A DNA stretch of 64,000 nt from positions 8,419,717-8,483,716 of the forward strand of contig CM060080.1 in the NCBI GenBank assembly GCA_030533445.1, in the 5' to 3' direction. The notes beneath the pieces are model-generated. The model saw only the letters and a list, made by a program, of their open reading frames with translations, did no database searches and had not been told where the DNA came from. Position 1 is the first letter of the stretch. The number at the start of each line of letters is the position of its first letter. Shown here piece after piece: positions 53,161 through 64,000 of this stretch. The translations under genes were made by a program, and so were the position numbers. Source of the DNA: Cyprinodon diabolis (Eukaryota; Chordata; Actinopteri; Cyprinodontiformes; Cyprinodontidae).

Positions 53161-54799
53161 ACAGAGAGAGTGAGCAGGGGCAGAGGTCTCACTCTGAGTG
53201 ATAAACAGGCAGAGGTCTCATTCTGAGCGATAGGCAGAAGCCACATTCCCGCACCACTACAAAAACATCACAGATGTGACAGTGAAAAACACTTGAAGAG
53301 ATCAGACGTACCGCCCAGCGGTCATTTCATGTTAACCACTAAACAGTCAAGTAAACATGAAGCCAATGAGAACTTTACACGAAACAGGAGGTATCACTCT
53401 GAGTGAAAATCCAGAACTCTTGTGACCAGGGGCGGTTCCAGCAGAATGATGCCCTGGGCGAATCAGGGTCAGAAAAAAAGCTTTGTTTCCAAGTAGTTTT
53501 TCATAATGTAAAACGAATTTGCTTTGGTGACGAGGAACAAAGCAGAGACATCTTCTAGAAAACTTCACGTCCAGTTTCCTAGACTGAAATTTTTCAAGCT
53601 TTACCTGAATAATTCACATTAACCATAGATCATTAACCTGTTGAGTAAAATAAGTTAGCAGTCTGCTTGGTGTAACTAATAAGAAAGGAATCACATTGTC
53701 AATTATGCAGACTAGCTGGGTGCTGTCTGAAACGGAACATGATTGCTTATTTTGTTTGGTTTCTATTTTCCCAAGAACAATTAAACCAGGATTAATCCAG
53801 TATTTAATGAGTCTATTGTGTGTCTGTAAATAACACTGAGGACAGCCAGAAAGCTCACAGAGCTAAGAATTTACAAGTCCTATCAATGTCTTTCATGGGT
53901 CCACTGCCTCCCTGGAAGTGACACAAAAAAATAACAAATAACAGCAAAAACAGCAGCAGCAGTGTGAAGTCCTACCTGGAACCCTTTAATGTCTCTATAT
54001 TGCAAATAAAGTTAAGAAAGTACCATAAACAACCCCCTCCATGTGGTTACTTTTCCTTGTATGATGAACCTCCATCAGTTGATGTGGATCGCTGAAAGGA
54101 AACTAAAGCACTCATGTTAGAGCTGAGCTAAATGTGGTTATCAGGCAGTTCTGCTCCGGTTCCAAGGTGTATTTAGTATATGACCTGGATTTTCTGACAC
54201 ATCCGTTTCACATTTTTTCCACCCAAGACAGAGATGAACTGATGTTAGAACAGCTTTATGTTGAGATGCTGAATAAAGGCTTTAGGTCCTAAAGAAATTA
54301 ACATTTCAAAGTAATATAAATAGCTTTAAATTCAGTTTTACATGTAAATAAGCTGGATAAGTGAATAAAAAGTGTTAATTTCATGTGCAAATAAATGTCC
54401 CACAGGACTAAATGGAGCTGCTGTATCTCAGACTGAAATGATTACAAAGAATCAGGTTAAACCGTATGTCAGAACCGGATAAAACCCTTTGAATTAAACT
54501 GCAAAGAACTTCATTGCCTTGAATTTGTCTAGAAAACAGTTGGTAGATATGCATGGATTACGTCTTGTTGCTGGTGAAGAACTGGTCTTCTCTGATAGGA
54601 ATGTCTCCCTCTGTCAGGCTAATCGTCCCTTTTTAAGTACTTTATTTTTTTGCAAGCTGAAATAAAAGGAAGCAAATTTCACTAATAACAGTAACAGTTT
54701 ATTGAAACCTCCTTTGTTCTGCTAATCCTTTACATCTTTTTTTTCCCTCTTTTTTTCAAACACACACAGAATTATACAATAAATGACAGTATATGTCCT
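53161..54799. other. Intergenic DNA between srp54 and sec23a
   Basis: No gene was recognised. A short internal repeat CAGAGGTCTCA(C/T)TCTGAG occurs at about 53182-53228. The rest is AT-rich. Confidence 0.45.
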
Positions 54800-55470
54800 T
54801 GTAACTAGTGGTCCCTAGATTTTCTAAAAGTAGAATGGGAGGCAGATCTTTTAGTTATCAGGCTCCTCTCCTGTTGAACCAACTACCCGTTTTAGTCAGT
54901 GAGGCAGACACCCTGTCTACTTTTAAGGCCAGGCTTAAAACATTCCTTTTTGATAAAGCTTATAGTTAGAGTGGCTCAGGTTATCCTGAGCTATCTCTAT
55001 AGTTATGCTGCTATAGGCTTAGACTGCTGGAGGACGTAGGGACCTCTTTTCATCATTCTGCTTCATTCTATCTCTATTCTCCCACTCTGCAGAATCTATT
55101 AGTTCAACCTCTAATGTTCTGCTCTCTCTGCTTTTTCTCATAGTAGCTTCATCTGGTCTGTTCCTGTTTGGCTGTGACTCCATCCTGGAGAGAAATATCA
55201 GCTGTGCTGCTGCCATCAACACCTGTTTCTAGATGTTGGAGCTTGGCCTGTTTTTCAGTGTAGTCCTGTTTCTCTGACTGTGACTAACTGGATGTGCTCT
55301 CTTCATCCTCTGACATGGGAGCTGGCTTGGAGCTCATCTGCCTGGCTGTCTGTTTCCTGGACGGGGCCGCCTGTGGAGCTGGTTGACAGTTGCCTTTTGT
55401 ATCTATGCTTCTTTTTCTATGTCTTCTTCTGTCTCCTTGAACACCAGTCGGCCTCAGCAGATTTTCATGT
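54800..55470 (+). mobile_element. LINE 3' end with ORF2 C-terminus, copy 1
   Basis: Bases 54871-54969 encode the last residues of a non-LTR retrotransposon ORF2 (LLNQLPVLVSEADTLS then TFKARLKTFLFDKAYS and stop), a highly characteristic C-terminus. The following 3' UTR-like segment, about 55050-55470, is repeated almost identically at 60325-60737. No endonuclease or complete reverse transcriptase is present here. Confidence 0.72.
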
Positions 55471-56216
55471 GTTGCATTCATGTTCATAGCGTGTTTTCTA
55501 ACATGCTTAGACAGCCATCAAGGCTAACACTCATATTACATCTATAAAACCTCTGAATTTAGAAATAACTTTTCACGTAAAAAGAAAACACAAACACAGC
55601 GACTCCAAAGTGTGGACCCATAGTGTTTAGTTAAATAGCAGGAGGTGGTAATAAACCCTCCTTTTTAATAAGAATTGATGTCATAGTTGAATTGTGGTAT
55701 CACTAAAGGAAAAAGTTAAACTTATCAAACTGTAAAGGAGGCAGTTCTGTGATTAAATGGTTTTTAGTTTATTTTATTGTACTATTTAACTTACTGAAGG
55801 CCATTTTTCTTTGTTCAGCAGTTGAAAAGTTAAGGTAAACCAAAGGAGAAGCCAGGAGACATTTATCTTTAAACAGAGAAATAATTTTGTGTTTTGTTCT
55901 GAATAATCTATTAAATAAATACACAGCAGGTTTAAAATGATGTAATAAAAATGTTTATTATATGAGAAAATAGCATCACTACTAGATTTCCTCCTCGTTT
56001 AGATCCTGAAGCATTTTGTCCTGTAATGTTTCTCTCGTCCCAACTTAATTTTACATGGAAACTGAGACGAAGGCCAGGAGAACCGTGAAACATCAGCTCA
56101 ACGTCCACAAGACCCAAGAGCATCTCACACTTTTCCAAGAACAAAAACATTTTCTGGAAACACAGCTACTCCTTTAAACTCACAATTTACCTTTAAGGGT
56201 TTCATAAAGGACAAAC
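55471..56216. other. Intergenic DNA 3' of srp54
   Basis: AT-rich stretch without recognisable gene. Some of it may be srp54 3' flank. Confidence 0.4.
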
Positions 56217-56222
56217 TTTATT
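56217..56222 (-). promoter_or_regulatory. srp54: srp54 polyadenylation signal
   Basis: An AATAAA hexamer on the minus strand lies about 80 bp after the srp54 stop codon, the expected position for a short 3' UTR. Confidence 0.55.
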
Positions 56223-56302
56223 CATTAATTTGGTGCAAAGCAGCAAGAGATGAGTCGCTCCTCCGCCAGATGCAGGAGGGGATGCCTTTCTTCTTCTGTT
56301 GG

Positions 56303-64000
<7,698 letters not shown>

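Overview
The window is vertebrate nuclear DNA, almost certainly from a teleost fish. It has spliced genes with GT-AG introns, long AT-rich introns and intergenic DNA, abundant hAT-type and TTAA-type DNA transposons, LINE fragments, a tRNA-derived SINE and large minisatellites. The species cannot be named from the sequence. Four genes match the human 14q13-q21 neighbourhood (FOXA1, CLEC14A, SEC23A, SRP54), all on the minus strand here: foxa1 (4639-7262, two coding exons, 411 aa), clec14a (25612-26724, single exon, 370 aa), sec23a (33047-51719, 19 coding exons that join to exactly 765 codons, plus a 5' untranslated exon near 53.1 kb) and srp54 (56303-63579, 14 coding exons encoding residues 27-504; the first coding exon lies beyond the right edge). 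A fifth gene, a rhodopsin-class orphan GPCR of 364 aa in three exons (39263-42240), is on the plus strand and lies entirely inside intron 11 of sec23a.

Layout. 1-4638: DNA 3' of foxa1, probably including its long 3' UTR, with a CpG-rich island at 1.3-1.54 kb. 4639-7450: foxa1 and its GC-rich 5' end. 7.45-11.9 kb: AT-rich intergenic DNA. 11.9-20.3 kb: about 8.4 kb of tandem repeats in two blocks. The first is a telomere-like CCTAACC minisatellite interrupted by a 2,006-bp hAT element. The second is a 58/64-bp minisatellite with an approximately 11-monomer higher-order repeat. 20.7-25.2 kb: a transposon cluster (hAT with a decayed transposase tail, SINE, LINE tail, two inverted copies of a MITE-like element). 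25.6-26.7 kb: clec14a. 27.1-32.4 kb: a solo-LTR-like element and LINE debris. 33.0-53.2 kb: sec23a with its nested GPCR, several minisatellites and TTAA-type elements in its introns. 53.2-56.3 kb: intergenic DNA with a LINE 3' end. 56.3-63.6 kb: srp54.

The genes do not form one pathway. foxa1 encodes a forkhead pioneer factor, clec14a an endothelial-type group XIV lectin receptor, sec23a the GTPase-activating subunit of the COPII inner coat, and srp54 the signal-peptide-binding GTPase of the signal recognition particle. The last two act at opposite ends of ER handling of secretory proteins. Their proximity reflects old synteny rather than an operon. All exon boundaries were placed by reading splice sites and comparing translations with remembered family sequences. 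The repeat and transposon calls rest on terminal repeats and target-site duplications read directly in the window.
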